DNA of 64,000 nucleotides from Metapseudomonas otitidis (GCF_900111835.1 NZ_FOJP01000003.1:124001-188000), one strand, 5' to 3'. Positions 38,225-46,466 are shown, counted from the first letter of the stretch. Numbers and translations: made by a program. Notes: generated by a model from the letters alone, not told the origin.

Positions 38225-38800
38225 CTATGCGGCCTCCTCGGCCTCACTGGCGGCAGGTGGTTGGATCTGGCTGGCGGCGTCGACCAGGGCGGCACGGATC
38301 AGCGCCGTCAGCCGCTGCTCCATCTCCCAGGGATCGGTGATCGCCACCAGCTCACCGGCGACCTTGGTGGGCAGGCCCATCAGCAGGTCGCGCAGGGTGC
38401 GGGCTACGTCGAACGCGGTGCGGTCGACCACCTCGCGCTCCATCAGCTCGCCGCGCCCCTTGCGGAACTCGTCTTCGGCCAGCAGCGCCAGGTAGTGCTC
38501 GCGGTGTGCGCGAGCCTTCTGGAAGTTCGCGCTGCCACCGCCAGGCTGTGGCGGCAGGGAAGCCGGGGCGGCGGGGGTGACGTGGGCGTGCACGTCCTTG
38601 TCGGCACGGTCGCGCTGGTGACGCTCGGCCACTGCGGCCTTGCTCGGGTCGCTGGACTCGGCCAGCAGCTGCTCGGTGGCGGCGACATCGATCTTTCCGC
38701 CTTCGACCAGGACCAGGCGGCCCTGGGCTTTCAGCTTGGAGACGTAGGCGCGGGACCAGCCACGACGCGCCGCGTACTCCGATTGGGTTAGAAACTCCAT
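38225..38800 (-). CDS. Terminase small subunit
   Basis: Recognises the packaging site. The 191-residue protein has an N-terminal winged-helix-type DNA-binding part (SEYAARRGWSRAYVSKLKAQ) and a C-terminal helical portion (FDVARTLRDLLMGLPTKVAG), like gpNu1-type proteins. It directly precedes the large subunit, and repeat-rich DNA that may be its binding site lies upstream. Confidence 0.85.
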   Translation of the reverse strand: MEFLTQSEYAARRGWSRAYVSKLKAQGRLVLVEGGKIDVAATEQLLAESSDPSKAAVAERHQRDRADKDVHAHVTPAAPASLPPQPGGGSANFQKARAHREHYLALLAEDEFRKGRGELMEREVVDRTAFDVARTLRDLLMGLPTKVAGELVAITDPWEMEQRLTALIRAALVDAASQIQPPAASEAEEAA

Positions 38801-38812
38801 GGCATGGCCCCT

Positions 38813-38859
38813 GTTAACCGGGCAGGCCTTGGCGAGTTAACCGGTTAACCCCTGTTAAC
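38813..38859. repeat. Four GTTAAC sites upstream of the small terminase gene
   Basis: The palindrome GTTAAC occurs at 38813, 38836, 38844 and 38854 in otherwise GC-rich non-coding DNA. Such clustered sites next to the terminase genes are candidate terminase-binding elements. Confidence 0.6.
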
Positions 38860-38905
38860 TAACCTTCAGACCCTGCCACTAACTCAGAAACGGGGCTCGA
38901 ATTAC

Positions 38906-38932
38906 CCCTGACGCGTGCCCCCTATCAGGGGC
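38906..38932. other. Inverted repeat, candidate cos region
   Basis: CCCCTGA at 38906-38912 and TCAGGGG at 38926-38932 flank a GC-rich centre. Together with the GTTAAC cluster it lies in the 138-base gap between the gpZ-like gene and small terminase, where lambda-type phages keep cos. Confidence 0.4.
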
Positions 38933-38938
38933 CCCGGG

Positions 38939-39727
38939 TCACTGCTTTCGCCGGGTGCGGAGCGCCTCGGCCATCGCGCGGCGGAACTGCTCGGGCAGCT
39001 CGGCCTGGGCGACCTGCTCAGCGATCCCGAAGAAGTCGAGCGCAGAGCGGTAGGTGGGTGTCTTATTCACGAAGGCCAGCACGATACGCAGACCGGTACG
39101 CGCGCGACTGGTCCGCTCTGCAACCGCGAAGGGTCCGCGCTTCTTGTCGTGCATGACGAAGAAACGATTGTTCCTCTTCGCCCTGCTGCGCCTGCTGTTC
39201 GTGGCGTTCGCCCTGTAGCCTTCTTCCGTGTTAAGGCCCGCACCGCTGCGGACCTTGCTGAGCAAACCGCGCGGGAGGTTCCCGTACTGGTCCAGCTCCG
39301 CGCCGCGCCCTGGGAGAACGTACTGCCCATTCTTCAGAACGCCGCGCCGCCGCAACATCGAGTCGATGCCTTTGTGGCTCCGTGGCCCGCCGTAGATCTC
39401 GGGCGTGAGCCAGGTTGAAGCGGCCCGGCCCTTCCCCCATACGCCGCCTCGACCAACAGGTACACCGCGCCCACCAAGCTCGCGCCCGTCCTTGATCCAG
39501 ACGCGCGCCGTGAGCTTCTGCTTGGTCGCGGGCTCAAGAAACAGGCTATTCAGCGTCGCGGGTGTAGGCCGGTCGAACACGGCCGACATCTCGGCCCGGA
39601 TGTCTTGGGCCACTACCTGCGCGGTTCGGGTCAGGGCCAGAGCCAAAGCGAACGGCAACTGTGTGCGCTCGATGTCGCTCAGGCCGGCAACAGCTTCCTC
39701 CAGGCCCGAGGCGGTGACAGAGAACAC
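38939..39727 (-). CDS. Minor tail / morphogenesis protein (gpZ-like)
   Basis: Start chosen at GTG 39727, with GAGGGG five bases upstream overlapping the holin stop; the product has 262 residues. It begins with a helical part (DIERTQLPFALALALTRTAQ) and has many Arg/Lys near the end, like lambda gpZ-type head-tail completion proteins. Its place ahead of the terminase genes, away from the other tail genes, is unusual. Confidence 0.6.
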   Translation of the reverse strand: MFSVTASGLEEAVAGLSDIERTQLPFALALALTRTAQVVAQDIRAEMSAVFDRPTPATLNSLFLEPATKQKLTARVWIKDGRELGGRGVPVGRGGVWGKGRAASTWLTPEIYGGPRSHKGIDSMLRRRGVLKNGQYVLPGRGAELDQYGNLPRGLLSKVRSGAGLNTEEGYRANATNSRRSRAKRNNRFFVMHDKKRGPFAVAERTSRARTGLRIVLAFVNKTPTYRSALDFFGIAEQVAQAELPEQFRRAMAEALRTRRKQ

Positions 39728-39729
39728 CT

Positions 39730-40110
39730 CTACCCCTCGCCCTTCACGGCGCCGCGCAGTTCGCGGATCAGCTCCAGCAGGGAGCGACCCTTGCTCGCCT
39801 CGGTGTAGGCGAACCAGCCTCGCACCGAGACCCAGGCGGGCAGGCCGCACACGAACACCACCGCGCCCAGGCCGAGCAGGCCTATGTCGTCGTTGATCCA
39901 GTGGCCGATATCCAGCCAGCGGATCACGAACGCGCCGCCCAGCAGGCTGGCCACTACGGTGCTGATCAGCGCCACGGTGAACTCGCGGGCGGTACGCGGC
40001 AGAGTCATGGCCATCACCACAACGGCGACAGCCACAGTTGCGAACGCCCCGAGGGCGCCCAATTTGTACAGGGCCAGGCCGCCAACAGCAGTGGTAGCTG
40101 GCTCCGTCAT
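39730..40110 (-). CDS. Putative holin
   Basis: A 126-residue membrane protein with three or four hydrophobic segments (LGAFATVAVAVVVMAMTL, ALISTVVASLLGGAFVI, DIGLLGLGAVVFVCGLPAWV) and a charged tail. Holins form the lesions that release endolysin. Start chosen at ATG 40110, preceded by GAGGAAGG. It is the first gene after the Q-like gene and the terminator, as S is in lambda, though the endolysin lies 22 kb away at the end of the operon. Confidence 0.7.
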   Translation of the reverse strand: MTEPATTAVGGLALYKLGALGAFATVAVAVVVMAMTLPRTAREFTVALISTVVASLLGGAFVIRWLDIGHWINDDIGLLGLGAVVFVCGLPAWVSVRGWFAYTEASKGRSLLELIRELRGAVKGEG

Positions 40111-40146
40111 GATTGCCTTCCTCATCGGTTTGCCCTCTTAGGGCCG

Positions 40147-40177
40147 GAAAAAGAAAGCCCCGCACATGGCGGGGCTT
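40147..40177 (-). terminator. Terminator between Q-like gene and late operon (tR'-like)
   Basis: AAGCCCCGC, 5-base loop, GCGGGGCTT followed by TCTTTTT on the minus strand. It stands just upstream of the holin start, so late genes would be expressed only when transcription is antiterminated. Confidence 0.87.
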
Positions 40178-40317
40178 GCAGTCCAGGCTGGGGGCCTGGT
40201 GGGTGTCGCACACAGCACGTGCGCTCTGTCTGCGCTAGGCGCAAATCTCAAATCGTGCCTACGTTGTACCTGCCGATTTTCAAACCGAAAACCCTTCGTT
40301 ATCGGTAGAACCGCTAC

Positions 40318-40357
40318 GGCGCCGACTGGAGCCTGACGGGCGCCGACCGGCGCCGAG
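40318..40357. repeat. Three helically phased GGCGCCGA repeats
   Basis: GGCGCCGA(C/G) starts at 40318, 40339 and 40349, giving spacings of 21 and 10 bp. They lie in the 265-base gap between the Q-like gene and the holin, upstream of the late operon. The rest of the gap shows no gene. Confidence 0.6.
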
Positions 40358-40375
40358 TGACCCGACGAACGGTTA

Positions 40376-40900
40376 TCAGCGGCCACCCTTGAACAGGTCG
40401 CTACCGCGTGCCTGGTGCGCCGCCTTGGCCTGCTTGATAGCCATCGCCCGATGCCGGGCACCCTCCCTCCCCGACTCGCGCCGCCTCGCCTTGAGGCGCT
40501 GCTGGCGGGCCAGCAGTTCCACCTGCAGGCGTTCGTGCAGCCGATCCAGCAGCCGGTAGTAGGCGCTGCTGCCTCGGGCACCTCGGCCCAGGTCCAGCAC
40601 GTCCGCCTGCTCACTGATGCTCAGACGCGGCTCTGCGCGGTAGCGCACCTCGGCCAGGCGCATCAGCTTCTCGGCATCGTCAGAGCCCGCGAGCGCGCAC
40701 AGCCCCGCCTGCACTTCCTCGGCCACGTAGTCCGGCCCGGAGCCGGCCAGCAGCTCCCGGCTGCCCTTCACGCCGCCACGGGGCGCGCAGCCTCCGTACT
40801 CCATCACCGTCCCGAGCATGCTGCCCAGGCCACCGGCCGAGCCGTTGGTGCGCAGTTCCTCGCCCCAGTGCATCAACAGCACCTCCATTGCCTCGATCAT
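40376..40900 (-). CDS. Putative late antitermination protein (Q-like)
   Basis: A 174-residue protein starting MIEAMEVLLMHWGEELRTNG at ATG 40900. The N-terminal WG element and the later YRAEPRLSISEQADVLDLGR followed by YRLLDRLHERLQVEL resemble phage 21-type Q antiterminators with a helix-turn-helix. The C-terminal 40 residues are very basic. It lies after the replication gene and just before the late operon and its terminator, exactly the slot of Q. Identity is supported by context more than by sequence. Confidence 0.6.
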   Translation of the reverse strand: MIEAMEVLLMHWGEELRTNGSAGGLGSMLGTVMEYGGCAPRGGVKGSRELLAGSGPDYVAEEVQAGLCALAGSDDAEKLMRLAEVRYRAEPRLSISEQADVLDLGRGARGSSAYYRLLDRLHERLQVELLARQQRLKARRRESGREGARHRAMAIKQAKAAHQARGSDLFKGGR

Positions 40901-41240
40901 GCGCCCGCCCCCCAGCCGAAAACCCAACCCGACACAAAAACCCCCAACCCAACACACACCCAACACACACAAAACCCTTTAAAAACAATGCATTGCATAT
41001 AGCTGTGTGGGGTGTGTTGGGTTTGTTGGGTTTTCCGGTCCTCGCATGTAGAAAAAAACTCATCGCCCTGAGTGGGTTGGATAACGCAGGAAAACTGCGC
41101 GCACGCGCCCGCGCGCGTGAAAACCCAACACACCCGACACAGACCGCCAGAACGCCCGCCGTTAGGGGGTTCCGGTTGTGTTGGGTTACCAGAACCAACC
41201 CGACACCAACCCAACACACCCAACACACATGCACGCGCAC
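40901..41240. other. Candidate phage replication origin with CCCAACACAC repeats
   Basis: No gene. Repeats of the type AACCCAACACAC occur in direct orientation (around 40921-40970, 41120-41140 and 41196-41228) and inverted as GTGTTGGGTT (around 41013-41032 and 41177-41186). They flank an AT-rich core (TTTAAAAACAATGCATTGCAT, 40979-40999). It is adjacent to the primase-helicase gene. This looks like an iteron origin. Confidence 0.6.
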
Positions 41241-43988
41241 TCATGCTGCAGCCGCCTTGACGTGGTCCCACGCCTCCACCGACCACCCGGCCAGCTTGGC
41301 CACCCGCCGCCACTCCTCGACCTGCTTACCCAACGCTGCCGACGAGACAGATGGGGGCGGGGAAGAGGCGTCCTTGGCCGTGGGGAAGAAGAAGGCGCCG
41401 AAGCGCCGCGTGTTGCCATCCGTCCAGGGGATGGGCCGCGTCTTCTCCACCTCCGCGCTGATGAACAGGGAGAACTTCGTGTGGCTCATCGAGTGTTCCT
41501 TGTTCCGCTGACACCACTCCAGGAACAGCGCATAGAGGTCGCTGGACAGGCATGGCGCCCACAGGCCCTGCCCCAGGTCACCCACCTGCCACAGGTGCAG
41601 GAAGGTCTGCCAGGTCGCCCGCGACAGCGCCACCAGGCGCTCCCGCGCCGGCGTCACCGGGGGCTTGGTCTGTTCATCGAAGTCACCAAGGTCCACGTTA
41701 AGCAGCCAGGCGTAGAACGCCGCCACACCGCCGTTCGCCAACTCCTTCTTGATCGCCACCTGGCGGTCGGCCGGCAGCTTCGCCTCGGGCCACATCACCA
41801 GGAACCGCCGGTCACCCTCGGCAATCGGCCACGGCATGATCTCGTTCGAGAGGAACACCGCATTCATGTGCGAGGCTTCCTCCCAGCCGTTCACGAACTT
41901 CGACTCGATGCGCACCGTCTGGCCAGTGATCAGTTGCTTGATCTTGCCGACCTGGTTGTAGCGCTGGTCCCGGCTGACGACTTCCTCGAACACCGCCCAC
42001 AGCTTCCCGCTCTGCCAGGCGTTGAAGTTCCCTTCCAGCTGGGTCTGCCCCACCGTCGCCGCGTAGCGCCCGTAGATGGCGCCCATCACCACCGAGAACA
42101 GCAGGGACTTGCCCGAGCCCTCGGTGATGCTGTGCATCAGCACCGCCGTATCCAACTTCGCCCCGGTGTGCTGCAGCGGGTAGGCCAGCCAGCGTGTCAG
42201 CCAGGTAGTCGCCTCGGCGGCATGGTTACAGAGGAAGCTCACCAGCCAGCGCAGGTTCTCGCAGGCCGCGTCATCGCGTACCGGCTCCAGGGGCAGGCCC
42301 TCGAACGTGTTGATATAGACCTTCGGGTCCACCGTCATGGTCGGGTCGAACGTGATGTGCTCCACGTCCACCACCCGCCGCTCCGCGCTGTTCAGCCACA
42401 GCCCATAGGCATCGCCCAGGGCCATCTTCACGGCACCCTCGGGGATGCGGCGTTTCTTCGCGTAGTCCCACACATCCTTCGTGCCGTCGATGTACACGTA
42501 GCGGATCAGGGGCGCCATGCCGAGGGCGTCGACCTTCTTGCCCGCCATCTTGCGAGCGTCCTCGATCTCCTTGACCTGGTCCTCGCTGATGCGCTTCTTC
42601 CGCTTCGGATCGATAACGGCGGCCCACTCCTTGAACAGCTCCTTGCCCACGTGAGCCTCGAACGCCGCGCGCTTGAGCTTGCGCGCCTTGTCCACGTCCC
42701 ACACGTGGGTAGTGCCCTCGACCAGGGCATAGCGCCGCAGCAGCTTGGCCAGCGTCAGGGTCTCCCCCTCCCCCCCGTCGTCGTCGGAGCCGCCTGGCGC
42801 ATCGTCGCCATCCTCTTCGGATGGGGCTGGGGGAAGTTCACCCTCGGGGCCGAGCTGCTCCGCATACTCGCTCACCGGCGGCAGATCGCCCAGGGGCGGC
42901 GGTTCAGGTGCCCGAGGGGTCGCCTTGTGGTCGATGCCCAGGATGCGCGCTGCAGCCTTCACCGCCGCGCCCTGGTCCCCGTTGTGCTCGAGGATGCAGA
43001 ACACATCGAACGCATCGTTCTGGTGCCCATTGGCCAGCGGATCGGAGCCGTGGTGCGAGAACATCTTGCCCTCGCTGATGGTGATGCCTGGGAGGCCAGT
43101 GGAACTGTGCGGACACAGGTATTTCCTGCCGCGTCTTTCGTAGCCATGTGCCTCCAGCAGGCTTTCCACATCGTGAGCCTGGTTGAAGGCCTCGATCACC
43201 GAGGCGCCGCTGCCCGGCTTCGCCGCCGGCCGCTTGGCCTCCTTCTTCGGCTTCGCCTTCGGCACCGGGCGCCACGGGCAGGCGGCCTCCGCGTCGCGCT
43301 TGAACGCATCCCAGTTGTTCCAGATGGCCAGCAGTTCCGGGGTCAACACCGGCAGCGTCTCTCCCGGCGGGTTGCGCCAGGTGTAGGGGTTACCCGTTTC
43401 GGGGTGGATCGAAGGCGGCAGCACGTCCTGGACCAGACCCGCACGTAGTTCGAACACTGTGAAGCGCTTGAAGGTGTCGGCCAGCGCCCTCGCTGCCGCC
43501 TCAGCGCCTTTGTCCTTGGCTTTCTTCGCCTCAACGGCACGCGCCATGGCCGCTTTGAACAAGGAGCCGTCTGGGTCCTTCTCGTTGGGCCAAGTCAGCT
43601 TGCGCGCAGCCAAGTCCAAGCCGGCCGGCATCTTGAAGAGAATGCGAAAGCGCGCCGGATTACCCACCAAAGTCGGGTACACCAGCGCCATCGCATCCAG
43701 ATCGAGGCCCAGTTCGTCGAACAACACGCGCCGCGTCCACTGCACGTCATCCACGTCCAGCGAACACACCTGGGAGGGCCCTAGGACCGCCCCCATGTTG
43801 TGATCAGGATGTTTACGCCAGAAGGCCGAGGCCTGGCCGGCATCGGTGAAATAACCTCCAGGCCGGTTCCAGGCCGGGTCGGTCGGGCCCTTTTTGCCGG
43901 GCGGGATCGGCACCAGTGCCAGCCCGTAGTGATTGATGTAGGCCTCGGCCCACTCGGAAAGTGGCGCAGAAGAATCAGGCAGGGTCAT
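41241..43988 (-). CDS. Primase-helicase (Prim-Pol plus SF3-type helicase)
   Basis: A 915-residue replication protein. The N-terminal 200 residues form a bifunctional primase/polymerase domain (LVPIPPGKKGPTDPAWNRPGG, catalytic acids in CSLDVDD). A CPHSSTGLPG region with a CHC2-like look follows. The C-terminal part is a D5/DUF5906 helicase with Walker A GSGKS at about residues 622-628 and acidic motif LWAVFEEVVSRD. It could both prime and unwind at the adjacent repeat region. Its start overlaps the upstream stop by 4 bases. Confidence 0.9.
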   Translation of the reverse strand: MTLPDSSAPLSEWAEAYINHYGLALVPIPPGKKGPTDPAWNRPGGYFTDAGQASAFWRKHPDHNMGAVLGPSQVCSLDVDDVQWTRRVLFDELGLDLDAMALVYPTLVGNPARFRILFKMPAGLDLAARKLTWPNEKDPDGSLFKAAMARAVEAKKAKDKGAEAAARALADTFKRFTVFELRAGLVQDVLPPSIHPETGNPYTWRNPPGETLPVLTPELLAIWNNWDAFKRDAEAACPWRPVPKAKPKKEAKRPAAKPGSGASVIEAFNQAHDVESLLEAHGYERRGRKYLCPHSSTGLPGITISEGKMFSHHGSDPLANGHQNDAFDVFCILEHNGDQGAAVKAAARILGIDHKATPRAPEPPPLGDLPPVSEYAEQLGPEGELPPAPSEEDGDDAPGGSDDDGGEGETLTLAKLLRRYALVEGTTHVWDVDKARKLKRAAFEAHVGKELFKEWAAVIDPKRKKRISEDQVKEIEDARKMAGKKVDALGMAPLIRYVYIDGTKDVWDYAKKRRIPEGAVKMALGDAYGLWLNSAERRVVDVEHITFDPTMTVDPKVYINTFEGLPLEPVRDDAACENLRWLVSFLCNHAAEATTWLTRWLAYPLQHTGAKLDTAVLMHSITEGSGKSLLFSVVMGAIYGRYAATVGQTQLEGNFNAWQSGKLWAVFEEVVSRDQRYNQVGKIKQLITGQTVRIESKFVNGWEEASHMNAVFLSNEIMPWPIAEGDRRFLVMWPEAKLPADRQVAIKKELANGGVAAFYAWLLNVDLGDFDEQTKPPVTPARERLVALSRATWQTFLHLWQVGDLGQGLWAPCLSSDLYALFLEWCQRNKEHSMSHTKFSLFISAEVEKTRPIPWTDGNTRRFGAFFFPTAKDASSPPPSVSSAALGKQVEEWRRVAKLAGWSVEAWDHVKAAAA

Positions 43989-44596
43989 GCACCTACCTCC
44001 ACCCGCCGGAACTCAATCACCCAAACATAGGGATTCGACTGCCAACTCTCGACGCCATAGAGCGATGACCAGAGGATCGAAAACAGCTCCCTGGGCGAGT
44101 AGCAGTTGCAGTCCGGGTCAAGATCCTGCTCACAAACCGCCACACCCTCGGCAAGCGCCTGCTCATCAGTGATGTCCTGCAGCCGTTCGACACGGACCGC
44201 AGTGATTTCCAGCAGGATGCGGGAGGCCCATCGGGGCATGTGGATCGAGGGGCGGCACCTACCGCGGCTCATCATCGAGCAACCGGTCTGCCGGAGATGA
44301 TCGTCTGCGGGGTACCAAATCGGCTCGCCCTGGCTCAATTCCCGAGGCGCTATCGAATCCACTTGGGCATCCGTAGCCCAGGCCTCACGCACCCAAAGCC
44401 GGTCACCGGGCTCTCCGTATGGGCAGGTGATGCGTGCGTGCAGGCCGGCACCAAGCGTCTTGAATGGCGTATTGGGGTCGACCATTGAGCCAAGGAAGTC
44501 GGGCTGAGGCTTCATCAGGCGGCGAGTGGCCGTCTTCTGATCAGCCAGCAACCCGCGAACCATGCCACCGCTGTAGATGATCGGACGCTCAACCAT
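43985..44596 (-). CDS. ASCH-like phage protein
   Basis: From ATG 44596 the product has 203 residues. It starts MVERPIIYSGGMVRGLLADQ, continues KTATRRLMKPQP, and has GDRLWVREAW, a pattern found in phage proteins with an ASCH/PUA-like RNA- or nucleotide-binding fold. Role in the phage is unknown. It overlaps the zinc-finger gene by 8 bases and the primase gene by 4. Confidence 0.7.
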   Translation of the reverse strand: MVERPIIYSGGMVRGLLADQKTATRRLMKPQPDFLGSMVDPNTPFKTLGAGLHARITCPYGEPGDRLWVREAWATDAQVDSIAPRELSQGEPIWYPADDHLRQTGCSMMSRGRCRPSIHMPRWASRILLEITAVRVERLQDITDEQALAEGVAVCEQDLDPDCNCYSPRELFSILWSSLYGVESWQSNPYVWVIEFRRVEVGA

Positions 44597-44795
44597 TGCG
44601 CCTTTCCTCCCAGCTCTGGCAGTGGACGCACAGGCGGCACCCTGGTACGGCCTTACGGCGGGCCAGGGGGATCGCCTGGCCGCAGCCGTCGCATTCCTCG
44701 GCACTCTCGCCCTGGTAGCGCACGCGGCTGTCGATGCGGCGTTGCAGGGCCTCTTCCTGGGCGGCCTGCACGATTTCGAGGAAGCGCTCATTCAT
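44589..44795 (-). CDS. Small TraR/DksA-type zinc-finger protein
   Basis: A 68-residue protein with a C4 zinc finger, CDGCG and CRLCVHC, and the helix MNERFLEIVQAAQEEALQRR of TraR/DksA-like phage proteins. TraR relatives bind RNA polymerase and mimic DksA with ppGpp. It overlaps the genes on both sides, so it is part of the leftward early operon. Confidence 0.8.
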   Translation of the reverse strand: MNERFLEIVQAAQEEALQRRIDSRVRYQGESAEECDGCGQAIPLARRKAVPGCRLCVHCQSWEERRNG

Positions 44796-45279
44796 CGAAG
44801 TCGCCCTCTTCCATCGCCGCCCGAGCGCCGGCCATGATGCCCAGCACTGCGCGTATCACCTGGTGGCCGTGGTACTCAAGCGCCACTACTTCATGTGGCT
44901 TCCAGCGGTTGTCAGCCGCGCCTTCGTGCAGGCTGCCGACAAACTCGCCTTCCTTCTGCAGCAGCTCACCCAAGGCCTTGAGAGCTTCGTGGGAGGCGGT
45001 GACCGGTTCGGGGCGGTACCACACCGCGCCGGCCGGCCGCATCAGGGCGTCCAGCAATCGAGGGTCGCGGGTGGCGGCGATGACTTCCTCCATCTCATCC
45101 GGGGTCAACCACCGCCTTTCCTCGGTGAATTTCAACTTCTTCTGGAGGGTGTCCTGGTCCATCGCCAGTTCATGGGCAAGGGCGGTCAACCCGCCCTTGT
45201 AGTCGCGCCCGGCGCGGTACAGCGCCTGGCGGAGGGAGAACACCGGACCGGCGTCCGGCAAGAGGTCAATGCGGCTCAT
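44788..45279 (-). CDS. CII-like regulatory protein
   Basis: A 163-residue protein whose sequence GGLTALAHELAMDQDTLQKK then PDEMEEVIAATRDPRLL fits the phage regulatory CII/YmfL family (helix-turn-helix plus helical domain). It is placed after the cro-like gene on the leftward transcript. Start taken at ATG 45279 (MSRIDLLPDAGP); the ribosome site there is weak and a TTG 13 codons upstream is possible. Confidence 0.72.
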   Translation of the reverse strand: MSRIDLLPDAGPVFSLRQALYRAGRDYKGGLTALAHELAMDQDTLQKKLKFTEERRWLTPDEMEEVIAATRDPRLLDALMRPAGAVWYRPEPVTASHEALKALGELLQKEGEFVGSLHEGAADNRWKPHEVVALEYHGHQVIRAVLGIMAGARAAMEEGDFDE

Positions 45280-45376
45280 AACCGTAAATGGCTCCGTTAC
45301 GGTGTAGCCATTGAGCAAGGCGCGCCCTACTCTATGACCACGACCGATGCATGTGCTGTGTCGTCGTAAGCCAGAC

Positions 45377-45440
45377 CAAGGAGGTCAGAGTCCTTGACTG
45401 GCACCCAGCCGGCGCGGGAGGTCAGAGTCCCGCGCCGGCT
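45377..45440 (-). promoter_or_regulatory. Two hairpins with identical 8-base loops
   Basis: A 6-bp stem (45377-45396) and a 13-bp stem (45407-45419 with 45428-45440) both present the loop CTCTGACC on the minus strand, inside a common GGACTCTGACCTCC. They lie between the cro-like and CII-like genes. No T tract follows, so ordinary termination is not evident. Confidence 0.65.
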
Positions 45441-45444
45441 TCCT

Positions 45445-45684
45445 TTAAGCGGCTTCTAAACGGCCTGCTGTTCCACGGAGATACGCCCAATCAATGTCCG
45501 GCCTCAGCACCTCACAAGGCACCTGGCCAGACGAATAGCGATCAATGGAAATGGCAAGAGCAGCCCCCGCGCGCCGATGTCCGTAAGCGATTTGCTTAAG
45601 CTGCCCTGCCGAGGTTTCACAAGCCTCCGCAAACGCATCAAGCTCAGCTTTGGTGAGCGGTTTCATGTAGTCGATCAGGTTCAT
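45445..45684 (-). CDS. Cro/YdaS-like repressor
   Basis: A 79-residue helix-turn-helix protein (LTKAELDAFAEACETSAGQL, KQIAYGHRRAGAALAISIDR) of the YdaS/Cro type. Start chosen at ATG 45684, with GGAGG five bases upstream; a TTG start four codons earlier lies inside that site. It is transcribed away from the cI-like gene across the shared operators and should oppose it in the lysis-lysogeny switch. Confidence 0.8.
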   Translation of the reverse strand: MNLIDYMKPLTKAELDAFAEACETSAGQLKQIAYGHRRAGAALAISIDRYSSGQVPCEVLRPDIDWAYLRGTAGRLEAA

Positions 45685-45708
45685 AAGTACCTCCAAGCAG
45701 CGGCGAGA

Positions 45709-45762
45709 TTAGCAACTGCTAACAGTGAAGGCAATAGCATTCGCTAATTTACAGTTTGCTAA
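45709..45762. promoter_or_regulatory. Operator region between cro-like and cI-like genes (three sites)
   Basis: TTAGCAACTGCTAA at 45709-45722, ATAGCATTCGCTAA at 45734-45747 and TTACAGTTTGCTAA at 45749-45762 share the form TTAGCA-NN-TGCTAA. Their placement between divergent regulators matches OR/OL-type control. Confidence 0.82.
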
Positions 45763-45782
45763 CGACTAGCGACCATTCCGGG

Positions 45783-46463
45783 ATGGACATGAACCAACTA
45801 CGCGTCGACGCTCTCATCCAAGTAATGGCCGGCCACAGCCAAGCCGACTTCGCAGAGATGTACGACCTGAACCCTTCATATCTCTCTCAAATTTTGAGCG
45901 GGCATCGCTCCTTTGGAGAACGAGCCGCATCCAATATGGAGAAGAAAATCGGCCTAGAGCCGGGGACACTATCTCGCCCCCCGCTCCCCACAGAAGGCTC
46001 ACGACAGCCCCAGGAAAATGTGCAGGGTGAGCCAATCTCGCTCAAGGACGGGAGAGTGCCAGTGGTTGGAATGGCAAAGCTCGGTGCCAAAGGCTTCTTT
46101 GATGCCATTGACTACCCAGTTGGACAGGGGGACGGCTTCGTACTGATAAGCAGCTCCGACCCCAATGCGTACGCATTAAAAGTCGTGGGCGACAGCATGG
46201 AGCCTAGAATCCGTAATGGTGAGTACGTGCTGATTGAGCCGAATCGGCCTTACTACCCAGGCGACGAGGTGTTGGTGCAGGTAATAGACGGAACCGTCAC
46301 CCAGTCGATGATCAAGGTATTCATGTACGACCGGGACGGATACGTCCGCCTACTCAGCGTCAACGACCAACATCCACCGATGACAATCGACAAAATCAGC
46401 ATCCTGAAAATCCACCCGGTGGGAGCCATTCTTAAATCATCGAGATACCTCGCCGAGGCCTGA
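45783..46463 (+). CDS. Phage repressor, cI/LexA-type (S24)
   Basis: Maintains lysogeny. The 226-residue protein has an N-terminal helix-turn-helix (QADFAEMYDLNPSYLSQILS) and a C-terminal S24 peptidase-like dimerisation domain with Ser138 in VVGDSMEP and Lys178 in SMIKVF. The usual Ala-Gly cleavage pair is replaced by a sequence reading MAKLGAKGFF, so self-cleavage may be altered. An ATG at 45789 is an alternative start. It is less GC-rich than the neighbouring genes. Confidence 0.88.
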   Translation: MDMNQLRVDALIQVMAGHSQADFAEMYDLNPSYLSQILSGHRSFGERAASNMEKKIGLEPGTLSRPPLPTEGSRQPQENVQGEPISLKDGRVPVVGMAKLGAKGFFDAIDYPVGQGDGFVLISSSDPNAYALKVVGDSMEPRIRNGEYVLIEPNRPYYPGDEVLVQVIDGTVTQSMIKVFMYDRDGYVRLLSVNDQHPPMTIDKISILKIHPVGAILKSSRYLAEA

Positions 46464-46466
46464 GCG

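Noticed and set aside
38939-40213. Single 424-codon reading of the gpZ-like frame
   Set aside because: The upstream third overlaps the holin gene, which has its own start and ribosome site; the GTG at 39727 with GAGGGG fits better.
40921-41230. CRISPR-like array in the CCCAACACAC repeat region
   Set aside because: Repeats are short, in both orientations and irregularly spaced, with no constant-length spacers and no cas genes.
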